Assembly (NCBI RefSeq): GCF_030209835.1
Contig: NZ_JARVRF010000010.1
Span: forward strand, 1-64,000
Origin: Arthrobacter sp. efr-133-R2A-120
GTDB lineage: Bacteria; Actinomycetota; Actinomycetes; Actinomycetales; Micrococcaceae
Length of the DNA: 64,000 nucleotides
Reading direction: 5' to 3'
Both the position numbers and the translations under genes were made by a program. Numbering within the stretch: position 1 is the first letter of the stretch; every line of letters starts with the position of its first letter. Shown piece after piece: positions 53,780 to 62,214 of this stretch. Below the pieces are notes generated by a model that searched no databases, was not told the origin of the DNA, and was given only the letters and a program-made list of their open reading frames with translations.

Positions 53780-55388
53780 GCCGCTGCTCAAGCCTGCGGA
53801 GCAGTTGCGCAGGGGTGGAACGGATCAGCAGCCTTCGCGTGTGAACGTCCAACACCATCAGGTAGACAGTGAATCCCGCGGCCACCAAGAAGGACAGGGA
53901 GGACACTTTGACGTTCAGTTCCACGAAGGACAGCACCGAAATCTGATCCTGTGCGCCGAAGGCCACGAAGAACGTCACGGCGACATAGAGGGACTTGATC
54001 TGCCAGTCGTCCCTGATGCCTGTGACCGCGAGCAGCGGGATGAACCACAGGATGTACCACGGCTGGATAATCGGAGAAAGCATGACGACGGCGGCAAACG
54101 CCAGGGCCGCGCGTCTCACCAGCCGTGAATAGTCGCCGCGGAACATCAGGACAACCACCAACCCGATTCCGGCCCACTTCATGAGGGTGCGCAGCCCCGT
54201 GGCCACAGTGGACCCAGGCAGTCCCAGGAGGTTAGCGATCACCTCGACCTGCTGGCCCAGGAAGCCCGAAGGCGAGTATCCCGTGTAGCCGGGTGTCGGA
54301 TCGAGGATGGCCCAGACCCATCCGAAGCCAAGGTTGTAAGGAATCCCGCTCACTGCCAGGACTGCAAAGCTGATGCCCGCCGTCGCGCCCCAGAACAGGA
54401 ACTTGCGGGCCCAACTGGCAGCAGGACCTGCCCACATGAGGCCTATGAAAGGCAAGAGAAGTACCGTGATCGGCTTGATGCCTATGGACGCCGTGACCAG
54501 CAGAAGCCCGGTGATATGGCGCCCTGTGGCTGCAAAATACATCCCGGCCACCGCCAGGCCCACCATGAGGGCATCGTTGTGGGCGCTCGCGACGAAGCTG
54601 ATGAGAAAGAGCGGGTTGGCCACCGCGATCCACAGCGCACGGCCGGGATTGATCCCGTGCAGTTCAGCGAGCCTGGGAACATACACCACGCAGAGCAGCA
54701 CTCCGACAGTCGCCACAACGCGAAAGAGCAAAACGGAAAAATCGGGCTGGGCGTCGGTGATGCCCACAACCCACCTGGCAAGCCACAGGAAGTAGGGTCC
54801 GTACGGTGTCTTGGCTTCAGCCCAGGCAGGGTCGGCGCCCAGGGAAAACCAGTTGCTGAGCGAAGAAATCCCTGCCGTGTATGGGTTCTGGCCTTCCAGC
54901 ACCAGCCTGCCTTGGCCGGTATAGGCGTACACGTCGCGTGAATAGATGGGCACGGCAAACATCAGGGGCGCTGCCCACGCCGCTACGGCGACAACCACGG
55001 ATCTGAGCGAGCCTGGCCCCCAGTCCTTGAGCCTTTGCCCGAGCCTCAACCATGACCTGACCAAAAGCATGGCCCCCGCCGTCAGCAGGATGGTGGAGGT
55101 CGTGACGCCCCAGCCCTCAGTGCGCAGGGCGATGACAAGGGGGTGCCTGAACATGGGCGAGCCGTTGGCGATCCAGCCGGCGCCGATCGAACCGGCGAAG
55201 GTCATCAGGGACCCAAAAAATCCTTGCCAGATGGCCACAAAGGCCTTGATCTGGTCGGGAGTGGCGGCCCCGATGAGCGTGTTATCCGGGGAATCGAGAC
55301 GGGCGACGGCCTTCTCCGACGGCGCCGAGGGTTCCTTTGCCTCGTCCCGGCTATTTGAGGTGCCCACGCCCGTTCCGCCTGCCGTCAT
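53763..55388 (-). CDS. MptB-like polyprenol-phosphomannose-dependent mannosyltransferase (copy 2)
   Basis: 541 aa, close in layout and motifs to copy 1: YSRDVYAYTGQGRLVLEGQNPYTAGISSLSNWFSLGADPAW, TPYGPYFLWLARWVVG, FVASAHNDALMVGL and PIIQPWYILWFIPLLA. The N-terminal about 40 residues are hydrophilic. ATG 55388 (MTAGGTGVG) gives the same length as copy 1; the frame stays open to 55907. The stop region overlaps the GT87 copy 2 end by 17 bases. Confidence 0.85.
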   Translation of the reverse strand: MTAGGTGVGTSNSRDEAKEPSAPSEKAVARLDSPDNTLIGAATPDQIKAFVAIWQGFFGSLMTFAGSIGAGWIANGSPMFRHPLVIALRTEGWGVTTSTILLTAGAMLLVRSWLRLGQRLKDWGPGSLRSVVVAVAAWAAPLMFAVPIYSRDVYAYTGQGRLVLEGQNPYTAGISSLSNWFSLGADPAWAEAKTPYGPYFLWLARWVVGITDAQPDFSVLLFRVVATVGVLLCVVYVPRLAELHGINPGRALWIAVANPLFLISFVASAHNDALMVGLAVAGMYFAATGRHITGLLLVTASIGIKPITVLLLPFIGLMWAGPAASWARKFLFWGATAGISFAVLAVSGIPYNLGFGWVWAILDPTPGYTGYSPSGFLGQQVEVIANLLGLPGSTVATGLRTLMKWAGIGLVVVLMFRGDYSRLVRRAALAFAAVVMLSPIIQPWYILWFIPLLAVTGIRDDWQIKSLYVAVTFFVAFGAQDQISVLSFVELNVKVSSLSFLVAAGFTVYLMVLDVHTRRLLIRSTPAQLLRRLEQRLRRSE

Positions 55389-55539
55389 GATATTCCAGTC
55401 CCTACCTACATTGGTCCAGCTCATCGATGCAGGCAACAACCGCTCGACAACGGCCCAGTTTACCAGCCGCAGTATGCCGCGGGCGCGGAACGGAGCGCCC
55501 CGACACCCTTCCCGCGCGCCCGAAAGGTAGGCTTGACGA

Positions 55540-56166
55540 GTGCCTATTACTAATGAACGCATCGTCTGGATCGACTGTGAGATGACCGGTCTCGACCTGG
55601 AAAACGACGCCCTGATCGAGGTCGCGGCCTTGGTCACCGATTCGGAGCTGAACATCCTGGGTGATGGCGTAGACGTCGTCATCAAGCCTGAAGACGCTGC
55701 GCTTGAACAGATGAACGACTTCGTCCGCGACATGCACACCCGTTCGAAACTCCTGGACGAGCTCCCGCACGGCAAGACCATGGCCGAGGCCGAAGCGATC
55801 GTCCTGGAGTACATCGAGAAATGGGTACCCGATCCGAAGAAGGCACCGCTGGGTGGCAACTCAGTCGGCACAGACCGGATGTTCCTCGCGCGGGACATGC
55901 CCAACATCGTCGAACACCTCCACTACCGGGTCATCGATGTCAGCACTATCAAGGAGCTCTCCCGCCGATGGTTCCCCCGCGCCTATTTCCAGTCGCCCGC
56001 CAAACATGGCGGCCACCGCGCGCTCGGAGACATCAGGGACTCCATCGACGAGCTGCGCTACTATCGCGAGGCCGTGTTCGTCCCGGCTCCTGGACCCGAT
56101 ACAGCAACGGCCCAGAAGATTTCCAAGCAGATTGCACCTGGCCCGGAGGCCCCGGCAAGCACGTGA
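55540..56166 (+). CDS. orn: Oligoribonuclease
   Basis: 208 aa DEDDh exonuclease that degrades 2-5 nt RNA to mononucleotides. The DEDD residues are in WIDCEMTGLD (D12, E14), GNSVGTDRMFLARD and HRALGDIRDSIDELRYY. GTG start at 55540. It is divergent from the MptB-like gene and upstream of tRNA-His. Confidence 0.97.
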   Translation: MPITNERIVWIDCEMTGLDLENDALIEVAALVTDSELNILGDGVDVVIKPEDAALEQMNDFVRDMHTRSKLLDELPHGKTMAEAEAIVLEYIEKWVPDPKKAPLGGNSVGTDRMFLARDMPNIVEHLHYRVIDVSTIKELSRRWFPRAYFQSPAKHGGHRALGDIRDSIDELRYYREAVFVPAPGPDTATAQKISKQIAPGPEAPAST

Positions 56167-56295
56167 TCTGAGGCACCTTTTCGGGAAATTTCAGCCAAAC
56201 GGTCAAAAGTGGCAAAACCACCCCTCAAGACGGGGTATAGTTTTTGTCGTTGCCTTCGCAGCGAACGGGTCATTCCGAAAGCGTAAAAGGCGCAT

Positions 56296-56369
56296 GGTGG
56301 GCGTAGCTCAGTTGGCAGAGCGCCTGGTTGTGGTCCAGGAGGTCGCGGGTTCAACCCCCGTCGCTCACC
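56296..56369 (+). tRNA. tRNA-His (anticodon GTG)
   Basis: Acceptor GTGGGCG/CGCTCAC with an extra G at 56296 opposite discriminator C, the tRNA-His identity feature. Anticodon stem CCTGG/CCAGG with loop TTGTGGT (GTG). CCA is not encoded. Confidence 0.95.
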
Positions 56370-56403
56370 CTCATGAGGTCGGTAGCAATTATCGATCGCA
56401 GCC

Positions 56404-56441
56404 AAAGGCCGTACTGGTTATCCAGTGCGGCCTTTGCTTTG
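56404..56441 (+). terminator. Terminator of tRNA-His
   Basis: AAAGGCCGTACTGG (56404-56417) pairs with CCAGTGCGGCCTTT (56422-56435) with one mismatch and a 4-base loop, followed by GCTTTG. Confidence 0.8.
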
Positions 56442-56492
56442 TCCCGGCCGATTTTGGCCATTCCAGACCCGAGAACCAGAGGAACACCTGAC

Positions 56493-57065
56493 ATGACCGT
56501 CCTGCCAGTCACCATCTGGGGCGAGCCCGTGCTTCACCGCCGGGCGAGCGAGGTAGATGAGTTCGATGACGAACTGCGCACCTTGATTGCGGACATGTTC
56601 GAGACCAACGAAGCCGCCAACGGCGTCGGGCTGGCGGCACCCCAGGTGGGCGTCGGTAAACGGATCTTCATCTTCAAATACGCGAACGACGACGACGCAC
56701 CCGACGAAGGCGTCCTGGTCAACCCGGTTCTCACCCTCTCCAAGATCCCCGGAGCACTTCCGGATCCCGAAGAAGACGTCGAAGGCTGCCTGTCATTCCC
56801 CGGGGAACACTACCCGCTGCAGCGGGCCGAATGGGCTCGCGTCCAGGGCTTCGACGGCTACGGCAAGCCAGTGGATTTCGTTGCGACAGGCTGGTTCGCG
56901 AGGGTCATGCAGCACGAATTCGACCACCTTGACGGCAAGCTCTACGTGAACCGCCTGGTTGACCGCTACGCCAAGAAGGCCATGAAGCAGGCCAAGAAGA
57001 ACGGCTGGGGAGTACCCGGCTTGACCTGGATGCCGGGCGTCGATCCGGATCCCTTCGGGCACTGA
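56493..57065 (+). CDS. def: Peptide deformylase
   Basis: 190 aa metalloenzyme that removes the N-formyl group. Motif 1 GVGLAAPQ (44-51), motif 2 EGCLS (97-101) with the Cys metal ligand, and motif 3 HEFDH (141-145). Length is somewhat long through an added C-terminal WMPGVDPDPFGH. ATG 56493 has GAGGAA about nine bases before it. The acyltransferase gene starts three bases after its stop. Confidence 0.97.
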   Translation: MTVLPVTIWGEPVLHRRASEVDEFDDELRTLIADMFETNEAANGVGLAAPQVGVGKRIFIFKYANDDDAPDEGVLVNPVLTLSKIPGALPDPEEDVEGCLSFPGEHYPLQRAEWARVQGFDGYGKPVDFVATGWFARVMQHEFDHLDGKLYVNRLVDRYAKKAMKQAKKNGWGVPGLTWMPGVDPDPFGH

Positions 57066-57068
57066 CTG

Positions 57069-57917
57069 ATGGGCGACATCGCGCAGGACGAATTGTTCAG
57101 CCTCCTCGACATCCACGGCGAGGACGCCTTGGCGTGTGCCGCGTTGCTGGGGTCACCGCCCGGAGACGGAACGCGACGGGCCCTTGCCGTGCTTCACGCC
57201 CGATTGGGCGCCTTTCCAAGCAAATCTGCCCCCGCCGATGGCTGCACGGAGACGGACTGGATTGAGGCGCTCCTGCGCTTCGCTCCTGTGGTCCACCGCC
57301 ATCATCTTGCCCTTGGTATCCCGCCGGAATCTTCCGCCGCGATCCTGGCCGATGTGGGACTGAACCTTCGCATCAATCGACGGGTTCATGGGCGCTTCGG
57401 TTTGGACACGTGGGCGTGGCTGACGCTTCACATGGCCGGAAACATCTTCCGGATCGGCCGCTTGCAATTCCACCTTGTCCGCGGCGACGCGGAAGGGTCC
57501 GCCGCAAGCGACTCCTGGGTGCTGGGGATACACATCCCGGAAGATGGTGGTCTCTCCCCCGCCCTCGTAGACACGAGCCTCAGCCAGGCCAGGGAGTTCT
57601 TTGACCTACACTTCCCGGACAAAGCGGTCTCCGCGGCGAGCTGCGACTCCTGGATGCTGGATCCCTATCTGGCACAGAAACTACCGGACAGCAACATCGC
57701 AGCTTTTGCCCGCCGATTCACCCTCGACCGCTGCTCCGACGCCCCGGGCGACGCTGTCTACTTCACCTTCCGGCACCGGGGCATGGAAAACCTTGACCAG
57801 CTCCCCCGCGAAACCTCGCTTCAGCGAGTGGTGCTGGAGAGGATCGACGAAGGCGGAGTCTGGCAACTCGGACACGGCCACTTGGTAATTCCTCCAGCCC
57901 AGGCCAAGCGCGCCTGA
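57069..57917 (+). CDS. GNAT-like N-acyltransferase domain protein (NAT_N/GNAT_C type)
   Basis: 282 aa soluble protein. An all-alpha N-terminal half (ALLRFAPVVHRHHLALGIPP, ILADVGLNLRINRRVHGRFGL) is followed by a beta-rich C-terminal half (NIFRIGRLQFHLVRG, SWVLGIHIPEDGGLSP, FDLHFPDKAV, SWMLDPYLAQKLPDSNIAAF). This matches the acyltransferase proteins with NAT_N and GNAT_C domains. Substrate unknown. It is coupled to def, three bases upstream. Confidence 0.78.
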   Translation: MGDIAQDELFSLLDIHGEDALACAALLGSPPGDGTRRALAVLHARLGAFPSKSAPADGCTETDWIEALLRFAPVVHRHHLALGIPPESSAAILADVGLNLRINRRVHGRFGLDTWAWLTLHMAGNIFRIGRLQFHLVRGDAEGSAASDSWVLGIHIPEDGGLSPALVDTSLSQAREFFDLHFPDKAVSAASCDSWMLDPYLAQKLPDSNIAAFARRFTLDRCSDAPGDAVYFTFRHRGMENLDQLPRETSLQRVVLERIDEGGVWQLGHGHLVIPPAQAKRA

Positions 57918-57943
57918 CGCGGCAGCCCCGCGCTTCCGGGTGG

Positions 57944-58741
57944 CTACATCGCCCTGATGGTCCGCTGGCCGGGGCACGAGTCCAGGACGCGCCTCATGGC
58001 GTCTTTCTCTGCCTGGGTGACCCAGAGCCTGTAGGCGGCTTTGACGGACACCTGCCGGGCTACGTAATGGCAGCGAAAGCATTTGTTGGCAGGGAGCCAA
58101 CTCGCGGCGTCGCTCGCGCCCTTCTTCACGTTGGCAGGACCGTCGACGGCAATCAGGTTGAGGGGATCATTGGCGAGGCTTTGGCGCTGCTTGGCCGTGA
58201 GCTGCTGGGCACCCTTCTGCCAGGCGTCCCCGAGAGCCACCACATGGTCGATCTGTACGGCCGAGCTGCTTTCGGAGCCCCGGCGGAAATGGATGTCCTG
58301 GCCGATGTATGGCTCACGTAGCTCCCCGGAAGCGATCCTGCATTTGGAGCCTGCCGTGAACTCCGCCGCTGCAAGATCCCGCCTAAGGATGTCGTTCCTG
58401 GTATCGCAGCCGTTCCGGTCGACGTCGAGCCATGCCTGGCCGAATTCGTTGCGGTCATAGTTGTCCTTGGCGGCGCGCCCCTTCACGGGAAGCGCTTCCA
58501 GTGCATCAACGGCTGAACCGGCAGGTACCGGCTGAACAGCTTCCACCGGCTTCATCCAACTCGGGTCGAAGACGGGAGCTTCCGTCGCTCCATTGCCCGG
58601 GTCCTGGGCCACTGCGAACTGGCCGTTGCTGAAGAACCACCCTATGCCGGCAAGTCCACCGGCGATGATAAGGATCACCAGCACCCAGGCCTGCCGGGAC
58701 TGACGGCGGGCGCGTCGATAGGCGGCCCAAGTGGTGCTCAA
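57944..58741 (-). CDS. Membrane-anchored HNH-family (DUF1524-type) nuclease
   Basis: 265 aa. One N-terminal transmembrane segment (about residues 19-37, AWVLVILIIAGGLAGIGWFF) anchors an extracellular domain. The nuclease part has DRNGCDTRNDILRRD, then QIDHVVALGDAW and NDPLNLIAV, which match the DUF1524/HNH fold (DHVV, DPLN). Cysteines in KCFRCH may structure it. Role possibly in nutrient DNA use or competition; unproven. The gene stands alone. Confidence 0.85.
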   Translation of the reverse strand: MSTTWAAYRRARRQSRQAWVLVILIIAGGLAGIGWFFSNGQFAVAQDPGNGATEAPVFDPSWMKPVEAVQPVPAGSAVDALEALPVKGRAAKDNYDRNEFGQAWLDVDRNGCDTRNDILRRDLAAAEFTAGSKCRIASGELREPYIGQDIHFRRGSESSSAVQIDHVVALGDAWQKGAQQLTAKQRQSLANDPLNLIAVDGPANVKKGASDAASWLPANKCFRCHYVARQVSVKAAYRLWVTQAEKDAMRRVLDSCPGQRTIRAM

Positions 58742-58896
58742 GGGATTGTGTCCTTTCGGGGAGAAATACGTCCCTTGAGACTAGATCAGGGCACTGACAA
58801 CCGACGTCGATATCCACAGTGTGGAGGACAAGTCACAGTGTCGGAACAATCACAACTGCCCGTACAAGCCAGCGTGCGGCCCGTTGCAGCGGCGGC

Positions 58897-59106
58897 TTAC
58901 TGCTCCTTGGTGACGCGTTTCAGGTCTTCGGCCGCCAACTCCAGAAGCGACCTCAATTGGATGACTCGGTCCTCAGCGATATCACCGGCGGCGTGTGCGG
59001 CCTTGGCTTCGTCGAGCAGGCGCTGGGCTTCCTTGAGGTTGGCGCGCGCTACGTCCAGTGCGTGTTCCAGGGTTGTTTCATGTTCCAGAATCTTTTCGCT
59101 TTCCAT
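58897..59106 (-). CDS. Small acidic coiled-coil protein
   Basis: 69 aa, nearly all helical: LEHALDVARANLKEAQRLLDEAKAAHAAGDIAEDRVIQLRSLLELAAEDL shows heptad spacing. Not recognised. The ribosome site is weak, but codon bias and the protein-like composition support it. It lies between gap and the HNH nuclease on the same strand. Confidence 0.55.
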   Translation of the reverse strand: MESEKILEHETTLEHALDVARANLKEAQRLLDEAKAAHAAGDIAEDRVIQLRSLLELAAEDLKRVTKEQ

Positions 59107-59125
59107 GCGTCCATTCTGGTCAGGT

Positions 59126-59157
59126 TTCCCGGCTGATACCAGCGAATCAGCCGGGAA
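59126..59157 (-). terminator. Terminator downstream of gap
   Basis: TTCCCGGCTGAT (59126-59137) pairs with ATCAGCCGGGAA (59146-59157), 36 bases beyond the gap stop, 12-bp stem with an 8-base loop. Confidence 0.75.
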
Positions 59158-59192
59158 TCCCCTGTGTCTTTCCTGGTCCTGACCAGAGCCGG

Positions 59193-60689
59193 CTAGACGC
59201 CGGCGGGCTCCAACGTTGCCTTGGACTCAAGGTCAACAGCAACACTGCGTGCCGGGAACGACGGCGGGTTCACCCCGGCCATTTCCTCCATGACACGCAC
59301 TACCTGGCAGGAGTAACCGAATTCGTTGTCGTACCAGACGTAGACCACGAGGTTCTTGTCGTTGGCGATGGTGGCCAGGCCGTCCACGATGCCTGCACGG
59401 CGGGAGCCCACGAAGTCCGTGGAGACGACCTCGGGTGAGTCGATGAAGTCGATCTGCTTGCGCAGCTCCGAGTGCAGGGACATCTCGCGAAGGTAGTTGT
59501 TGACTTCCTCCTTCGTGGTTCCCTTTTCAAGGTTCAGGTTCAGGATGGCCATCGACACGTCCGGGGTGGGGACGCGGATCGCGTTGCCGGTCAGCTTGCC
59601 CTGCAGTTCCGGAAGGGCCTTCGCCACTGCCTTGGCCGCACCCGTTTCGGTGATGACCATGTTCAGGGCGGCCGAGCGGCCGCGGCGGTCGCCCTTGTGG
59701 AAGTTGTCGATCAGGTTCTGGTCGTTCGTGAACGAGTGCACGGTTTCCACGTGGCCGTGGACGACGCCGAACTTGTCGTTGAGTGCCTTGAGCACCGGGG
59801 TGATGGCGTTCGTGGTGCACGAGGCCGCGGTGACGATCGTGTCCGTGTCCTCGATGGAGGAGTGGTTGATGCCGTGGACGATGTTCTTCAGCTCGCCCTT
59901 GCCCGGAGCCGTGAGCAGCACGCGCGCGACACCCTTGCTCTGCAGGTGCTGGGACAGGCCCTCGGCGTCGCGCCAGCGGCCCGTGTTGTCGACCACGAGC
60001 GCATCCTTGATGCCGTAGGCCGTGTAGTCAACGGTGGAGGGGTTGTCCGAGTAGATGACCTGGATCTGGACACCGTTGGCCGTGATCGTGTTGCATTCCT
60101 CGTCCACGCGGATGGTGCCTTCGAAGGAGCCGTGCACCGAGTCGCGCCGCAGCAGGCTGGCGCGCTTGACGAGGTCGTTCTCGGCACCCTTGCGGACCAC
60201 GATCGCGCGCAGCCGCAGGCCGTGCCCGCCGCCGGCCTTTTCGATGAGGAGGCGCGCCAGCAGGCGGCCGATACGACCGAAACCGTAGAGCACGACGTCG
60301 GTGCTGGTCCGGTCATCCGCGCCGCGGCGCCCGACAACCTCGGCAAGTTCGGCGCGCAGGAAGTCTTCCAGGGGCGTTCCCGGGGCCTCGGCCTTGTACT
60401 TCTCGTTCAGGCGGGCGATGTCGATCGCAGCAGCCCCGAGTTCAAGCTCGGCCAAGATGTTCAGCAGCGGCGCGGTTTCCTCGAGCCGGAGTTCGTCCTT
60501 GCTCATCCGGCGCGCGAAGCGGTGGGCTTTCAAGATGTTCATCGACGACTTGTTGATGAGGCTGCGCCCGTGGATGCTCGTCACCACGTTGTTTTCACGG
60601 TACAGCCGGCCGATCACCGGAATCATGGCCTCGGCCAGCGCTTCGCGGCCCATCCACGTATCAAGACAAGAATCTGATGACTGGCTCAC
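59193..60689 (-). CDS. gap: Glyceraldehyde-3-phosphate dehydrogenase, long form
   Basis: 498 aa, about 160 more than ordinary GAPDH. Residues 1-about 130 form a helical extension. The Rossmann motif VLYGFGRIGRLLAR begins at about 133, and catalytic C291 is in TAASCTTNAITP. TGAAKAVAKALPELQGKLTGNAIRVPTPDVS and WYDNEFGYSCQVV complete the family. The long form occurs in related actinobacteria (like GapB of Corynebacterium), where it tends toward gluconeogenesis; direction here is inferred. GTG 60689 has GGAAGG upstream. Confidence 0.95.
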   Translation of the reverse strand: MSQSSDSCLDTWMGREALAEAMIPVIGRLYRENNVVTSIHGRSLINKSSMNILKAHRFARRMSKDELRLEETAPLLNILAELELGAAAIDIARLNEKYKAEAPGTPLEDFLRAELAEVVGRRGADDRTSTDVVLYGFGRIGRLLARLLIEKAGGGHGLRLRAIVVRKGAENDLVKRASLLRRDSVHGSFEGTIRVDEECNTITANGVQIQVIYSDNPSTVDYTAYGIKDALVVDNTGRWRDAEGLSQHLQSKGVARVLLTAPGKGELKNIVHGINHSSIEDTDTIVTAASCTTNAITPVLKALNDKFGVVHGHVETVHSFTNDQNLIDNFHKGDRRGRSAALNMVITETGAAKAVAKALPELQGKLTGNAIRVPTPDVSMAILNLNLEKGTTKEEVNNYLREMSLHSELRKQIDFIDSPEVVSTDFVGSRRAGIVDGLATIANDKNLVVYVWYDNEFGYSCQVVRVMEEMAGVNPPSFPARSVAVDLESKATLEPAGV

Positions 60690-60711
60690 AGAACTACCTT
60701 CCTAGGGTCAG

Positions 60712-60733
60712 CTACATACGTCCTCGTACGTAG
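60712..60733. other. Hairpin in the gap 5' region
   Basis: CTACATACG (60712-60720) and CGTACGTAG (60725-60733) form an 8-of-9 stem with a 4-base loop, 22 bases before the gap start. It may be a 5'-UTR stabiliser or an operator. Confidence 0.4.
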
Positions 60734-60809
60734 ATGGTGGCCGCCCGGAGTAATCCAACGGCACTGGCATCGGCGGGACTTCGGTCTGCCCGGACACCTC
60801 GAACGTTGC

Positions 60810-60847
60810 AAAGAAAAACCGCCGGCTGCGAACGCAGAACCGGCGGT
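60810..60847 (-). terminator. Intrinsic terminator of rnpB
   Basis: Minus strand ACCGCCGG-TTCTGCGTTCGCAG-CCGGCGGT with an inner stem, followed by TTTTTC, about 80 bases after the rnpB 3' end. The U-run and position are those of an intrinsic terminator. Confidence 0.8.
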
Positions 60848-60928
60848 GGAACTTCTACGTTCACTGTCCATTCTAAGGTCTGGCACGGGAGGCTTTGGCC
60901 GCCGGAATGCGTGAAATCACTCACACAA

Positions 60929-61332
60929 GGCTGAGGGATGGGTTGACCGATACGCCGGGTTCTGTCCTCCCGCGCCATTGCAGGCGAAGGAGTGGCGACC
61001 ATCCATCTACGGACGCCGTTGCCGACGCCCTCCAGCGGCCTACCCGGACACTCGGGCGAGCAGCCCTCGATCGTGTCCTGTCTGGCCTTGCTCCGGGTGG
61101 GGTTTACCTAGCCTCCTTGGTCACCCAAGGAGCTGGTGGTCTCTTACACCACCGTTTCACCCTTACCTGCTGCCTGCCTGTGCTGGCACACGCAGACGCA
61201 GGCGGTCTGTTCTCTGTGGCACTGGCCTGCGGGTTACCCCGAGTGGGCGTTACCCACCACCCTGCTCTATGGAGCCCGGACGTTCCTCGAGCCACTCACG
61301 TGGCGCGCGGCCGCCTAGTCAACCCATCCGCC
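60929..61332 (-). ncRNA. rnpB: RNase P RNA (class A)
   Basis: About 404 nt on the minus strand. The ends pair as P1 (GGATGGGTTGAC near the 5' end with GTCAACCCATCC near the 3' end). The universal segments are present: GAGGAACGTCCGGGCTCCATAG early, GGTAAGGGTGAAACGGTG in the middle and ACAGAACCCGGCGTATCGG near the 3' end. The RNA is the catalytic subunit that trims tRNA 5' ends. Confidence 0.96.
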
Positions 61333-61430
61333 TTACAGTCTACCGGCGTCGGGCCCTCCACATTTTCCAGACGGCGCCGCCGGACTGTGCGCCCGACGGG
61401 TGGAGCCTGTATTGCGGCTAATATCGACTG

Positions 61431-62195
61431 GTGCTGATTCTGTTGCCGCCTTCCGAAGGCAAGACCCCCGCCGAGAAGGGCTCCGCCGTCGAATGGGAGT
61501 CCCTGAGCTTTCCGGACCTCAACAGCTACCGGGCCAAAGTGCTCGACGCGTTGGGCCTGGTCAGCGCACATGAGGACGCCCTCGCATTGTTGGGGGTGGG
61601 CGCATCGTTGAAGGACGACGTCGAACGCAATACCCGGCTCAACGCCGAACCCGCGGCCCCTGCCCACCAGGTGTATTCCGGTGTTCTCTACGACGCGCTC
61701 GGCTACAAGACCCTGACACCGGCACAGCGCCGCAAGGCGGTGGAGTCGATCCTTGTGGTGTCCGCCCTGTGGGGCGCCATTGGCTTCGGCGACCGCGTGC
61801 CCGCCTACCGCTTGTCCATGGGAACGGCACTGCCCGACGTCGGGCGCCTCGCCTCGTTCTGGAAGCCGCAGCTCACGCAGGCCCTCGCCTCGCGGGTGGA
61901 GGGCGAGCTGCTGGTGGATTGCCGCTCCAGCACCTACGCCGCGGCTTGGGCCCCGCCAGCGGCGCAGACTGTCTCCGTCAACGTCTTTTCCGAGTCCAAT
62001 GGCAAACGTACCGTCGTCAGCCACTTCGCCAAGCACACCCGTGGCGAACTGGTCCGGCATTTGTTGAGCCGTCGAGGCAAGGCCCCGGAGACGCCCGAAC
62101 AGCTGCTCAAGGCCGCTTCGGAAATGTGGACGGCGGAGTTAACGGAAGGCACGGCACGCAAGCCGCACACCCTCAGCATCATCCTCCCCAACTAA
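61431..62195 (+). CDS. yaaA: YaaA-family protein (UPF0246)
   Basis: 254 aa. LILLPPSEGKT at the N-terminus, YSGVLYDALGY, SALWGAIGFGDRVPAYRLSMGT and NVFSE...VSHFAKHTRGELVR are the DUF328/YaaA signature. In E. coli YaaA lowers free iron and limits peroxide damage. GTG start at 61431. It is divergent from rnpB and converges on the zinc-ribbon-family gene. Confidence 0.93.
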   Translation: MLILLPPSEGKTPAEKGSAVEWESLSFPDLNSYRAKVLDALGLVSAHEDALALLGVGASLKDDVERNTRLNAEPAAPAHQVYSGVLYDALGYKTLTPAQRRKAVESILVVSALWGAIGFGDRVPAYRLSMGTALPDVGRLASFWKPQLTQALASRVEGELLVDCRSSTYAAAWAPPAAQTVSVNVFSESNGKRTVVSHFAKHTRGELVRHLLSRRGKAPETPEQLLKAASEMWTAELTEGTARKPHTLSIILPN

Positions 62196-62214
62196 TGGGG
62201 TGGGGAACAGGCGG

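Noticed and set aside
60895..61437. Open frames across 60.9-61.4 kb
   Set aside because: The region is the RNase P RNA; the frames are incidental.
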